This document shows, piece after piece, positions 1 to 8,876 of a stretch of 64,000 bases of DNA. Location of the stretch: contig NC_019684.1 of NCBI RefSeq assembly GCF_000316645.1, forward strand, positions 1,302,001 to 1,366,000, in the 5' to 3' direction. The position numbers and the translations under genes were made by a program. The notes under the pieces were generated by a model. The model worked only from the letters and a program-made list of their open reading frames with translations, was not told where the DNA came from and did not search any database. Source of the stretch: Nostoc sp. PCC 7524. GTDB lineage: Bacteria; Cyanobacteriota; Cyanobacteriia; Cyanobacteriales; Nostocaceae. Numbering within the stretch: position 1 is the stretch's first letter; the number at the start of each line of letters is the position of its first letter.

Positions 1-538
1 GGCCGATGCGTCCAACTATCCCCTTACGGGCGTAAAGAATATCATCTTTTTCTTGAAAAATTTTATAACGACGGTTTTGTAATATTTGGCTTAAAGAATT
101 GACAGAAACAGTATCTAGTTCTGCACTTAAAGCGAGTTTTTGAAATTGTCTTGGTTCTTCGTAATATTTCCAGCGACGGGCTGCTTTTAGAGCTGGTAAC
201 TGACGGGTAAAAGTACAAGCAGTCAAGCTAGTGCCGAATAAAACCAGTAACGAGAGAAACCACCAAGTCCGATAGACATGATCTAAGCCTACTACTTGGA
301 TGACCTTCCAAGAGAGGAAACCAAATAAGGCTGGGTGTTCTGGGTAGTTGGCTTGGTAGAATGCGGGTGACTGACCTTGTTCGATGACAGTACCAGTCAC
401 ACTAAATAGGGCGATGATTAATAATAGAGCGATCGCCAATCTTAAATCTGTCAGTACAGGTAAAAACTCTTGGCGCAAGAATTTACCCGGTACTGACCAC
501 CAACGGGATGCTGTAGACGTGGAATTATCTATAGTCAT
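1..538 (-). CDS. ccs1: Ccs1/ResB-type cytochrome c biogenesis protein (5' part only)
   Basis: The start ATG lies at 538-536 and the gene runs off the left edge, so only about 179 N-terminal residues are visible. The visible protein has a short polar N-terminus, a first membrane segment (around residues 29-40, [15 protein letters not shown]), then the ResB-like stretch [13 protein letters not shown] with a second hydrophobic segment beginning near [15 protein letters not shown]. In the family, Ccs1 works with CcsA at the thylakoid or plasma membrane to deliver and attach haem to apocytochromes c (System II). It starts 3 bases after the ccdA stop, so the two are almost certainly one operon. Assignment is by recognisable ResB sequence plus the ccdA neighbour. 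No truncation is implied beyond the window edge. Confidence 0.85.
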   Translation of the reverse strand, partial: MTIDNSTSTASRWWSVPGKFLRQEFLPVLTDLRLAIALLLIIALFSVTGTVIEQGQSPAFYQANYPEHPALFGFLSWKVIQVVGLDHVYRTWWFLSLLVLFGTSLTACTFTRQLPALKAARRWKYYEEPRQFQKLALSAELDTVSVNSLSQILQNRRYKIFQEKDDILYARKGIVGRIG

Positions 539-541
539 TGC

Positions 542-1282
542 TTAGAAACTGCCAAGGGGAATTCGAGAAATTAGAGAAAATACACCAAATCCAACTAAAA
601 GCGCCCCGCTAACAGGGTTAATCCAACCAGACCAGCGACGCAATTCTAGTAACTTTTTAATGGCAGCTGTAAACGTACCTGCCACAATTAAGGGGGCGAC
701 ATATCCGGCTGTGTAGGAAATTAATAACACAGCGCCCAAAATTAAATCTTGTGTATTTGCCACCCAACCCAACAAGCTGGCTAAAACAGGCGTGCTACAT
801 GGGGAAGCGACTAAACCAAAAGTTAACCCAATACCATAGGAACGCACCCCTGGCGGTAAATCTGGAGAAATCCAATTAGTATCACCAAAAGATGGCAGTT
901 GCAGAGGTAATGCTTCCAGTAAGTTCAACCCCATGAGAATGGCGATAATACTGACAATAATCGGCAAACCAATGCCTATCTGACCGTAAACTTTACCTAC
1001 CAAAGCAGCTGTAATGCCTAGTCCTGCTAGTGTAGTGGCTAATCCTAATGCAAACCATGTTGATTGAACTGCTGCTTGCAGACGGCTTTTAGCTTCATAA
1101 CCGCCAATGTAGCCTATCGTAATGGGCAACATGGAAAGCATACAGGGAGTTAGGCTAGTTAATAGCCCAGCCGTGAAAATGATCCCAACACTCAGCAAAC
1201 TCAGATGCGTCAATTGGTGAGAAACCAGGGTGTTGGCAAATTGTTCTAGTTGGTAAACTTGAGTTTGCAGATTCTCCAGCAT
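542..1282 (-). CDS. ccdA: CcdA-type thiol:disulfide transporter for cytochrome c maturation
   Basis: This 246-residue protein has six hydrophobic segments. It carries the two CcdA hallmark cysteine motifs, LTPCMLSMLP (about residue 47) and ASPCSTPVLASLLG (about residue 160), each at the start of a three-helix half. CcdA family proteins pass reducing equivalents across the membrane to keep apocytochrome c haem-binding cysteines reduced. Length is normal for cyanobacterial CcdA. The stop is 3 bases before the ccs1 start, which supports an operon for cytochrome c (c6, cytochrome f, c550) maturation. The start MLENLQ is the first in-frame ATG; a slightly later start cannot be excluded. Confidence 0.9.
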   Translation of the reverse strand: MLENLQTQVYQLEQFANTLVSHQLTHLSLLSVGIIFTAGLLTSLTPCMLSMLPITIGYIGGYEAKSRLQAAVQSTWFALGLATTLAGLGITAALVGKVYGQIGIGLPIIVSIIAILMGLNLLEALPLQLPSFGDTNWISPDLPPGVRSYGIGLTFGLVASPCSTPVLASLLGWVANTQDLILGAVLLISYTAGYVAPLIVAGTFTAAIKKLLELRRWSGWINPVSGALLVGFGVFSLISRIPLGSF

Positions 1283-1576
1283 GGGGTATTAGTCAGGGCA
1301 AAATGCTTGTTCTGCTTGAATTGTAGCTTACTTTGGTGTGCTAGTTAGTTGAGGAGTGATAGGAAGATCAAAATGAGCCAATGTTGAGAGCGAAGGAGTA
1401 GGGACTGGCGTGTAGGGGTGTAAGAGGATTTTTGAAAAGTGGTTGGCTGTGTTTTTAAACACTTGTTGATCCCCCCTAACCCCCTTAAAAAGGGTGAAAC
1501 TAGAATTAACCAGTAGTTAACTTATAGATAATTTACCTACAGCAAGATGCTCATTATTCCTCATACTTACCTTACC

Positions 1577-1610
1577 CCTCCAGTCTTCCCATATACCTGG
1601 AGGTTTTTTT
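1577..1610 (+). terminator. Rho-independent-type terminator of unknown transcript
   Basis: CCTCCAG (1577-1583) pairs with CTGGAGG (1597-1603) and is followed at once by seven Ts. No plus-strand gene lies upstream in the window (ccdA is on the other strand), so if functional it ends an unannotated short transcript starting somewhere in 1283-1576. Confidence 0.55.
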
Positions 1611-1835
1611 GGTCTTCCCTATTTTTCTATTCTCTGCCCGAAAGGCTGCTTAGTAGGGGGACAGAGCAGCAAAAGGGTGAAGGCGAAGAGTTTTTGATGC
1701 TGATTTGCTTAAATTCGGGAATTTTGACAAACAAAAACTCCGAAAAATTATGTCAGAGATGATCAAAATTTAAGGAGCGATCGCATCATCTTCATCGTTT
1801 CGTGATAACTCTGTCACAATCTCCTGATACTCTAA

Positions 1836-1912
1836 GGAATAAGTAAACATTAAGTTTGCTCCTCACACCATACGACTGCCCTCTGCTGTTGCACAGTTAG
1901 AGGGATTTTTTT
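1836..1912 (+). ncRNA. yfr1: Yfr1 small regulatory RNA
   Basis: The diagnostic Yfr1 core CTCCTCACACC, followed by ATACGA, lies at 1859-1874. It is single-stranded between a small 5' hairpin (AAAC 1845-1848 / GTTT 1854-1857) and a strong 3' terminator (CCCTCT 1879-1884, inner CTGT/ACAG, AGAGGG 1899-1904, then T7 at 1906-1912). A sigma70-like -10 GATACT sits at 1826-1831, which puts the 5' end near 1837. Yfr1 is a conserved cyanobacterial sRNA whose unpaired CU-rich core pairs with target mRNAs, for example outer-membrane protein messages. The hairpin-core-terminator layout matches the known family. The exact 5' end is inferred. Confidence 0.85.
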
Positions 1913-1935
1913 CTGGTGAAAAAGTTAACGTAAAA

Positions 1936-2090
1936 CCTAACCCCCTAACCCCCTTCCCTACTAGGGAAGGGGGAAAATTAAAGCCTCTCTCCTTGTAGGG
2001 GAGCCAGTTGCGTGGGCGGGTTTCCCGACTTGAGCAAACTGGCGTGAGAGGTACTCTACGAGAAGAGCTTCGCTCTATGGAGAGGGGTTT
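1936..2090. repeat. Composite dispersed repeat with 12-bp inverted repeat
   Basis: CCCCCTTCCCTA (1949-1960) is followed by its perfect complement TAGGGAAGGGGG (1962-1973). Next come CCTCTC and GAGAGG blocks and the CGAGAAGAGCTTCGCTC stretch typical of Nostoc intergenic repeats. The same core, CCCCTTCCCTA / TAGGGAAGGGG, recurs at 56740-56762 in the nif cluster. Confidence 0.7.
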
Positions 2091-2310
2091 TCCAGATGGC
2101 GTGAAAAGTCAGAAAAATTATCAGATTGCTATCATGCTCAGTATCAAAGGAAGCATAAAGTTTGTCATTGCTTCATCTAATTCTTACTTAATACAGCTAT
2201 TTTCTAAAGAAAAGTAAAGTATCTATAAATAAATGATCTAATTAACGATAAGTGCAAACATTTAACAAGAAAATCATTATTTACAGCAGCTGTTTAAAGT
2301 AATACTTCAG

Positions 2311-5300
2311 ATGGATAATTCGAGATTGCATCTGTTTCATCAAGATGATCAAAAACCATTGGTGACAGTCCCCTCAAATACACCAATGGCAGAAGTGATC
2401 TATCTGATGAGTCAAGCTCAGACTAGCTGTGTGTTGATTCTAGAACAGCAACAATTAATAGGTATTTTTACTGAAAGAGACGTGGTGAGAGCCATAGCTA
2501 ATCAAGTGGCTTTCGCAGATATGACTGTTGGGGAACTCATGAGCCAACCTGTGATTACCCTCAGCGAGACAGAGGTTGAAGATTTAACTATTGTTTTACA
2601 ACGGTTTCGTGAGCATTCTATTTGTCACTTGCCCGTGATTGATGCTCAAGGACAGGTGTTAGGTGTGGTAACACCAGTATCAGTGCGAGATGCTTGGCAA
2701 CCTAGTGAAAGCAGTGGCTCCTTAGTGGGAATTCTCCCCCAAAGTAGTGTATTGCAGACATTAAACCCGATAGAACTGTGTGAAGTAATTACTACTTTGC
2801 GGCAAATAATAGATACTAAAACAGCAGAACTAGAGCAAGAAATCAGACGGCGACAGCAATTAACTAATTTATTGTCGGCTAGAGAAGCACACTATCGCAC
2901 CTCAGAAGCTCGGTTAAATGACATTCTCAATAGTGCGATCGCTACTTCCATTGTCAGTTTTCGGGTATTCCCTAATTACGATTGGGAATATGAATACCAA
3001 TCTATTGGCTGCGAAAATATCTTTGGTTATACTGCACAGGAAATTATGACCGATAAAACTTTGTGGATGTCACGAGTACACCCACAAGATAGAGAAACAG
3101 TCATTATGCCCCTGTTTGCAGATATCTTTGCTGAACGTACTAGCATTGTAGAATTTCGTTTTGAACACAAAGATGGTTCTGTGCGTTGGATTTCTGCTAC
3201 CTATACATCCCGCTATTCTGTTGAAGAAAACTGCTGGATTGTCACAGGCATTAGTAAAGATATTACTGAGCAAAAACAAGCAGAAGCAGCCCTGCGTTAC
3301 AGTGAAGAACGTTGGCAATTAGCGATCGCAGGTACAGATGAAGCCATCTGGGATTGGAATATCCTGACTGATCAAACCTTCCGTTCAGATCGTTGGTTTG
3401 AGATGTTGGGATATCAACGCCACGAACTGAGCAATTGGGATGAGGAATGGAGCAACCGCATTCATCCTGATGATTATGTCAGAGTGATGGCGGCTCAAGC
3501 GGCTTATATGCTCAAGCAAGCTCCCAGTTATTGTGTTGAGTATCGTCTGCGCCTCAAGGATGGTAGCTACGGCTGGTTTAGATCCCGTGCTAAAGCCGTG
3601 TGGGATGAAACAGGCAATCCCATCCGCTTAGTTGGTTCTTTAGGGAATATTAGCGATCGCAAAGCCACAGAAATCGCCTTGCAAGAACGAGAAGCCATGC
3701 TACGACGCATTGGTGATAACCTCCCCAATGGAGCAATATATCAAATTATCCGCGAACTAGATGGTAGCGATCGCTTCTCCTACATGAGTGGGGGAATTGC
3801 CAACCTGATGGAAATTTCAGCAGAAGATGTACTGCGAGATTACAGTTTGCTTTATCGTCAGGTAATGACCGAAGATTACCCACGCCTAGAAGCCGCAATT
3901 AATGAATCCCTTCGTCATCTATCTGTATTTGATGTGCAATTAAGAATCTGCACACCTAGCGGTAAAGTCAAATGGGTACAACTTCGTTCCACACCCCACC
4001 AATACCCAGACAGTCGCGTAGTGTGGGATGGTCTGATAGTGGATATTACTGACACCAAGCATACCGAAGAAACACTCCGCAAAAGTCAAGCCTTGCTGGA
4101 AGAATCGCAAAAAGTCGCCCGTCTTGGTAATTGGGAGCATCATCTAGAAACTGGCCAAATTACTTGGTCAAAACAGCTATTTGAACTATTTCATCGAGAT
4201 CCAGCCCAGTTAGCCCCAAACTATCAGGAACTCCTGCAACTGTTCTACCCGGAAGATGGACAAAAACTAGCTCAAGCAGTTGAACGTGCTGCTTCTACAG
4301 GTGAATCTTATAAATTGCTGTTGCGGCTCATGCAGGCCGATCATTCGATCACTTATATTGAGGCGATTGGACACGCACAACAGAACGCAGACGGTAAAGT
4401 AATTCGCCTTTATGGTACCGCTCAAGATATTACTGAACGCATCCAAGCTGAGGAAAAACTTCGTCACAGCGAAGCACGGCTAGCCACTACTCAAAAAATT
4501 GCCCATGTAGGTAGTTGGGAATTAGAATTAAATACTTACAAGCGCAGTTGGTCAAGGGAAACCTTCCGCATCTTTGGTTTAGATCCGATTCAACCGGAAC
4601 CGACTCATGGCGAGTTTTTGCAGATGGTTCACCCAGAGGATCAGGCCGCAGTCCAGACTCAGTTTGAGCAAACGATCGCACTCCAAACCCCTTTTGCTTT
4701 GGAATACCGCATTATCAGACCTGATGGTTCAATCCGTTATGTAGAATCTAGGGCAGCTTATGATACAAAAAACCAAGTACCAAAAATATTTGGAGCAATT
4801 CTCGATATTACAGAACGCAAACAAGCCGAGTTAGAAATTATCCACAGTCGTGACTTACTACAAGCCGTTTTTAACGAATCTGCTGATGCACTGTTTTTAG
4901 TAGACCCAGAAACTTTACTGACTACTGACTGTAATCAGCAAGCCGTAAAAATGTTTGGTGTATGTAGCAAAGCTGAACTAATTGGGATAGCAGGTTATAC
5001 TTTGCATAAGGAGTCATTTTCTGCTGAAGAATTGGCTGCTTATTTTAGCGCCATCAACCAGGAAGGATTTTGGAGTCGAGAAATTGAATACCTCACTAAG
5101 CAAGGGACTTCCTTCTGGGGCAACTTAGCCATCAAACGCATCAAGGTGGCTGGTCAAGATATGAATCTGGTCAGAGTCACTGATATCAGCAAACAGCAAG
5201 CTGCACTTCGTGAACGCAAACGAGCCGAAGCCGCTTTAGCTAAAAGTGAGGAGCAACTGCGGCTAACCTTAGAATTTACCCAGATCGGTACATGGGACTG

Positions 5301-6624
5301 GAATGTACAAACAGGGGAAGTCATCTGGAATGACAACCACTATCACTTATTAGGACTAGACCCAAAAACATCAGTAGCCAGGTATCAAATATGGCGTGAT
5401 GCTATCCATCCAGAAGATGTGAACCGAGTGGAACAGTCTGTAGCAATGGCACTGCAACAGCATACTAATTTTGTAGATGAATATCGAGTCATTTATCCCG
5501 ATGGTAGTATTCACTGGCTAACTGGTAGGGGACGGGGAATATACAACGAAACTGGTGAACCCATCCGAATGTTAGGTGTGATCCTTGATATTAGCGATCG
5601 CAAACACTATGAACAGATGTTGGAACTACAAGCAGTAATGACCCGCAACATGGCTGAGGGACTTTGCTTAATTCGCGCCGATGACGGTGTAATTGTCTAT
5701 ACCAATCCCAAATTTGAGCGCATGTTTGGCTATGAGTCAGGGGAATTACTTGGTAAACACGTATCAATTGTCAACTACGAAGATGATCAAATTACGGCTC
5801 AAGGGACTTACACAAAACTTACAGCAGCCATAACAAAACATGGTGAGGCCACCTACGAAGTCCACAATGTCAAAAAAGATGGCACTCCTTTCTGGTGTAG
5901 CGCCACTACATCAGTTTTTGGGCATCCTAAGTATGGTAGAGTTTTCGTTGCTGTGCAGCAAGATATCACCGAACACAAGCAAGCGGAGGAGAAAATTAAA
6001 GCATCTTTAAGAGAAAAGGAGGTATTACTTCAAGAAATCCACCATCGCGTCAAAAACAACCTAGGAATTGTCAGCAGTTTGCTACAAATGCAAAGCAGAC
6101 GTACCCAAGACTTACAAGCAACTGCCATCCTGCGCGATAGCCAAAACCGCATTGCTTCCATTGCTCTAGTCCATGAAAAGCTTTACCGTTCTGATGATTT
6201 AGCTAATATTGATTTTGCTCAATATATTCCAGATTTAACAACTCATTTATTTGATTCTTATAACGTTAGTTCCAACCATATTCAACTCAATATTCAAGTT
6301 GAGGATGTCAGCTTAGATATTGAAACCGCTATCCCTTGCGGCTTGATTATTAACGAATTAGTGTCCAATGCTTTGAAATATGCTTTTCCGGTGCATCGTG
6401 CGGGGGAAATTCAGGTGAGGTTATCACCAGCAGATGATCACACCTTGATCCTGATTGTCCGCGATAACGGTGTTGGGCTACCGGCGGAATTTGATAGCAA
6501 AAAAACCAAAACTCTAGGAATGACACTGATTCAGGGTTTAGTCAAGCAGTTGCGCGGCAATATCGAGATTAACAGCCAGCAGGGAACAGAATTTAAAATT
6601 ACTTTTACAAAAAGCAAGGTGTAA
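2311..6624 (+). CDS. Multi-sensor histidine kinase: CBS pair, eight PAS/PAC, HisKA_2, HATPase
   Basis: This is a very large (1437 aa) soluble sensor kinase. The N-terminal ~135 residues form a CBS pair (LIGIFTERDVVRAI, then VLGVVTPVSVRD), which usually binds adenosyl ligands. Eight PAS/PAC units follow, each ending in a DIT/DIS-E-RK type linker (for example GISKDITEQKQAE and GVILDISDRKHYE). The kinase core has the HisKA_2/HWE-type box EIHHRVKNNLG at about residues 1242-1252, an N box (NELVSNALKYAF) and a G box (DNGVGLP). There are no membrane segments, so it probably senses cytoplasmic signals. It is followed 2 bases later by a receiver-kinase hybrid, its likely partner. The input ligand is not deducible. 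Confidence 0.9.
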   Translation: MDNSRLHLFHQDDQKPLVTVPSNTPMAEVIYLMSQAQTSCVLILEQQQLIGIFTERDVVRAIANQVAFADMTVGELMSQPVITLSETEVEDLTIVLQRFREHSICHLPVIDAQGQVLGVVTPVSVRDAWQPSESSGSLVGILPQSSVLQTLNPIELCEVITTLRQIIDTKTAELEQEIRRRQQLTNLLSAREAHYRTSEARLNDILNSAIATSIVSFRVFPNYDWEYEYQSIGCENIFGYTAQEIMTDKTLWMSRVHPQDRETVIMPLFADIFAERTSIVEFRFEHKDGSVRWISATYTSRYSVEENCWIVTGISKDITEQKQAEAALRYSEERWQLAIAGTDEAIWDWNILTDQTFRSDRWFEMLGYQRHELSNWDEEWSNRIHPDDYVRVMAAQAAYMLKQAPSYCVEYRLRLKDGSYGWFRSRAKAVWDETGNPIRLVGSLGNISDRKATEIALQEREAMLRRIGDNLPNGAIYQIIRELDGSDRFSYMSGGIANLMEISAEDVLRDYSLLYRQVMTEDYPRLEAAINESLRHLSVFDVQLRICTPSGKVKWVQLRSTPHQYPDSRVVWDGLIVDITDTKHTEETLRKSQALLEESQKVARLGNWEHHLETGQITWSKQLFELFHRDPAQLAPNYQELLQLFYPEDGQKLAQAVERAASTGESYKLLLRLMQADHSITYIEAIGHAQQNADGKVIRLYGTAQDITERIQAEEKLRHSEARLATTQKIAHVGSWELELNTYKRSWSRETFRIFGLDPIQPEPTHGEFLQMVHPEDQAAVQTQFEQTIALQTPFALEYRIIRPDGSIRYVESRAAYDTKNQVPKIFGAILDITERKQAELEIIHSRDLLQAVFNESADALFLVDPETLLTTDCNQQAVKMFGVCSKAELIGIAGYTLHKESFSAEELAAYFSAINQEGFWSREIEYLTKQGTSFWGNLAIKRIKVAGQDMNLVRVTDISKQQAALRERKRAEAALAKSEEQLRLTLEFTQIGTWDWNVQTGEVIWNDNHYHLLGLDPKTSVARYQIWRDAIHPEDVNRVEQSVAMALQQHTNFVDEYRVIYPDGSIHWLTGRGRGIYNETGEPIRMLGVILDISDRKHYEQMLELQAVMTRNMAEGLCLIRADDGVIVYTNPKFERMFGYESGELLGKHVSIVNYEDDQITAQGTYTKLTAAITKHGEATYEVHNVKKDGTPFWCSATTSVFGHPKYGRVFVAVQQDITEHKQAEEKIKASLREKEVLLQEIHHRVKNNLGIVSSLLQMQSRRTQDLQATAILRDSQNRIASIALVHEKLYRSDDLANIDFAQYIPDLTTHLFDSYNVSSNHIQLNIQVEDVSLDIETAIPCGLIINELVSNALKYAFPVHRAGEIQVRLSPADDHTLILIVRDNGVGLPAEFDSKKTKTLGMTLIQGLVKQLRGNIEINSQQGTEFKITFTKSKV

Positions 6625-6626
6625 AC

Positions 6627-8333
6627 ATGGTTAGCATCTCCTCAAACACACAAAACACAAAAACGATCCAGGTGCTGGTGGTGGAAGATGAATATATCTT
6701 AGCCATCAACTTGCAAGAAAGCTTAGAATCCCTAGGATATAGCGTTGTTGATATTGCCGATACCGCCGAAGCCGCCATTGAGAGAGCAACACAGTTGCAC
6801 CCCAACTTGATTTTGATGGATATCCGACTCCGCAGTGAGATGGATGGTATCCAAGCCGCCGAGTACATCTGGGATCATCTGCAAATTCCCATCATCTATG
6901 TCACCGGACATTCTGACAAAAGCACTGTGGAAAGAGCCACATTAACCTTTCCCTTTGGCTATATCCTCAAACCCGTGCGAGAACAAGAACTGTATGTTGC
7001 CATTCAAACAGCACTCAATCGCTACGAACGCGAGCAATTTTTGAGTTCTGTGTTGCGGGGAATGGGGGATGGAGTGATAGTAATTGATGCCCAATGGCAA
7101 ATCAAGTACATGAATCAGGTAGCAGAAGGAATTACAGGATGGCGATTAGATGAAGTTAAAAACCAGATAGTCACTGCGGTTATACAACTGATTGACGAAC
7201 AAACTCTCAACTCTGTACAGAATCCTATGATTGCTGCTATACAACAAGGAAAAACTATTTATTTATGCGATGGGCTACGCCCCACCGTAAGCGATCGCAC
7301 CCTGCTAATTAACAAACATGGCACAATGATTCCTATAGCAGATAGTGCTGCACCTCTACGAAACAACAGTGGTGTTATTACAGGAGCCGTCATGGTGTTT
7401 CGGGATGACACCCAACGACGGCTAACAGAAGAGCGTAACCTAGCCAATGAGCGTTCCCGTCAACTTGAAGTGCAAGTAGTAGAACTGCAAAGAATCAATC
7501 AATTAAAAGAAGATTTTTTAACAGCAACTTCTCATGAAATGCGAACGCCATTATCAAATATCAAATTGGCTATTAGTATGCTCAAAAATCTTCTCAATCA
7601 ACAGAATATTTTTAAAGCTTACGCACCTGAAGCTTTTGAGTCTACATCCCGTTATTTAAATATTATCCAGCATGAATGCGAACGGCAATTAAATTTAGTC
7701 GATGATTTGTTGAGTATGCGAATCATTGACGCAGACGCTTATCCCTTAGAATTAACTTCAATTCACCTACAAAATTGGCTCCCCCAACTGGTAGCAAGTT
7801 TTCAAGACATGGCCCAAACTCAAAGACAGATTTTAGAACTTAGTATTGCTCCAGATTTACCGCCTTTGTTTTCCGACTTAGGTTTACTCAATCGGATTGT
7901 GTCAGAGTTACTTACTAATGCTTGTAAATATACTCCAGCTTTGGGGCGAATTACAGTGACTGTTCACCTCAACCAAAACCTCAAACTTTTCAAAGATCAG
8001 GAAGCTCAAGTTAGTAAATCTCAAATTTCACAAGTTCCCTACTTTGAAATTAGAATTAACAACTCTGGTGTAGAAATTCCCACAGCAGAACATTTTCGTA
8101 TTTTTGACCCATTCTATCAAATTCCTTCTAACAAAGCTCCAGATAAGTTATCAATTTTTGACTCATCTTACCAGATTGACCAAAACGAATCTTTGCTAAA
8201 TAGCGGTACAGGTTTAGGCTTGGCATTAGTGAAGAAACTTGTAGAATATCTCCAGGGAAAAATTGAAGTATCAAGTGCTTATGGTTTGACAACATTTACA
8301 ATTCAATTACCTGTAACCTTTTCCCAGCTTTGA
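6627..8333 (+). CDS. Response regulator-sensor kinase hybrid (REC-PAS-HisKA-HATPase)
   Basis: A 568-residue protein that starts 2 bases after the stop of the preceding kinase, so the two are translationally linked. Domains: a receiver domain (about 14-130) with phospho-acceptor Asp65 in LILMDIRL, acidic pair Glu20-Asp21 and conserved Lys in GYILKPV; a PAS domain (about 140-275); a HisKA domain with phospho-His303 in TSHEMRTPL; and a HATPase_c domain with N box ELLTNACKYTP and G box GTGLGLAL. The ATPase lid is unusually long and contains a partial internal repeat (IFDPFYQIPSN then IFDSSYQIDQN). It could take phosphate from the upstream kinase and pass it to an unlinked regulator, which is inference. 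Confidence 0.9.
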   Translation: MVSISSNTQNTKTIQVLVVEDEYILAINLQESLESLGYSVVDIADTAEAAIERATQLHPNLILMDIRLRSEMDGIQAAEYIWDHLQIPIIYVTGHSDKSTVERATLTFPFGYILKPVREQELYVAIQTALNRYEREQFLSSVLRGMGDGVIVIDAQWQIKYMNQVAEGITGWRLDEVKNQIVTAVIQLIDEQTLNSVQNPMIAAIQQGKTIYLCDGLRPTVSDRTLLINKHGTMIPIADSAAPLRNNSGVITGAVMVFRDDTQRRLTEERNLANERSRQLEVQVVELQRINQLKEDFLTATSHEMRTPLSNIKLAISMLKNLLNQQNIFKAYAPEAFESTSRYLNIIQHECERQLNLVDDLLSMRIIDADAYPLELTSIHLQNWLPQLVASFQDMAQTQRQILELSIAPDLPPLFSDLGLLNRIVSELLTNACKYTPALGRITVTVHLNQNLKLFKDQEAQVSKSQISQVPYFEIRINNSGVEIPTAEHFRIFDPFYQIPSNKAPDKLSIFDSSYQIDQNESLLNSGTGLGLALVKKLVEYLQGKIEVSSAYGLTTFTIQLPVTFSQL

Positions 8334-8876
8334 TTTTTCAACTGACTTGAGTCGATAGGAGACAGAGCAGACAGGTGATACAGTATTCAGATATACATCC
8401 TCAATGAAATATCTTGATAGTTTCTCTATCTCATGGCAGAATTGCTCACAAGGCAATAAATACTAAATAAATAACTATTCCGATCACCTGACGAACTTGA
8501 ATTTTAAATCTACCCGTTGCCAGAGGGCGACGGGAGATTTTTTTTATTATCCACTACTAAAGAAATAACCAAATTAAATTTATCTGTCCCTAGGAGGAAT
8601 TAAATTAAATAAAATCAAGACTTAATAACTAATAGCCCGATTGCCCAACCGGGCTTTAGCTCCAAATCCCCCCATGTTTGATTACCTAGCAAGGGGGGTT
8701 TCATACAACCATAAAAAACAAGGTGTGATTTTATTTTTTAACGCATAGGTAGACGCAAAGCGGCTTGCCGAAGGCTACGCAAAGTTGCACGCAGAGGTAC
8801 ACGGAAATTTGGCTAAGTTTTGTGTTTTCAACCTAAAAAATTGATGGATTAAACTGCTGATTATGAGATGAGTATT
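8334..8876. other. Gene-free spacer with terminator and repeats
   Basis: About 540 bases without a protein gene. It holds a strong plus-strand terminator (8513-8545), an AGCCCG...CGGGCT inverted repeat near 8634-8656, and a repeat fragment at 8745-8810 (GCAAAGCGGCTTGCC-type and GCACGCAGAGG-type) seen in other spacers. The terminator is about 180 bases past the kinase operon, so it could end that operon or a separate short transcript starting in 8340-8510. Confidence 0.6.
8513..8545 (+). terminator. Strong rho-independent terminator
   Basis: CCCGTTGCC (8513-8521) pairs with GGCGACGGG (8526-8534, one G-U pair) across a 4-base loop, followed by AGA and eight Ts (8538-8545). It most likely ends the two-gene sensor kinase operon. 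Confidence 0.8.

Larger units (their letters stand above)
1283..2310. other. 1-kb gene-free region with Yfr1 and repeats
   Basis: No convincing protein gene lies here. The region holds a plus-strand hairpin with a T-run (1577-1610), the Yfr1 small RNA (about 1836-1912) and a composite repeat (1936-2090). Two open frames here (1547-1762, 2008-2217) have no start context or family resemblance, and the second is largely repeat sequence. Confidence 0.7.

Noticed and set aside
1547-2217. Two short ORFs (71 and 69 codons)
   Set aside because: One overlaps a terminator-like hairpin and the other is mostly dispersed repeat; neither shows protein-family character.
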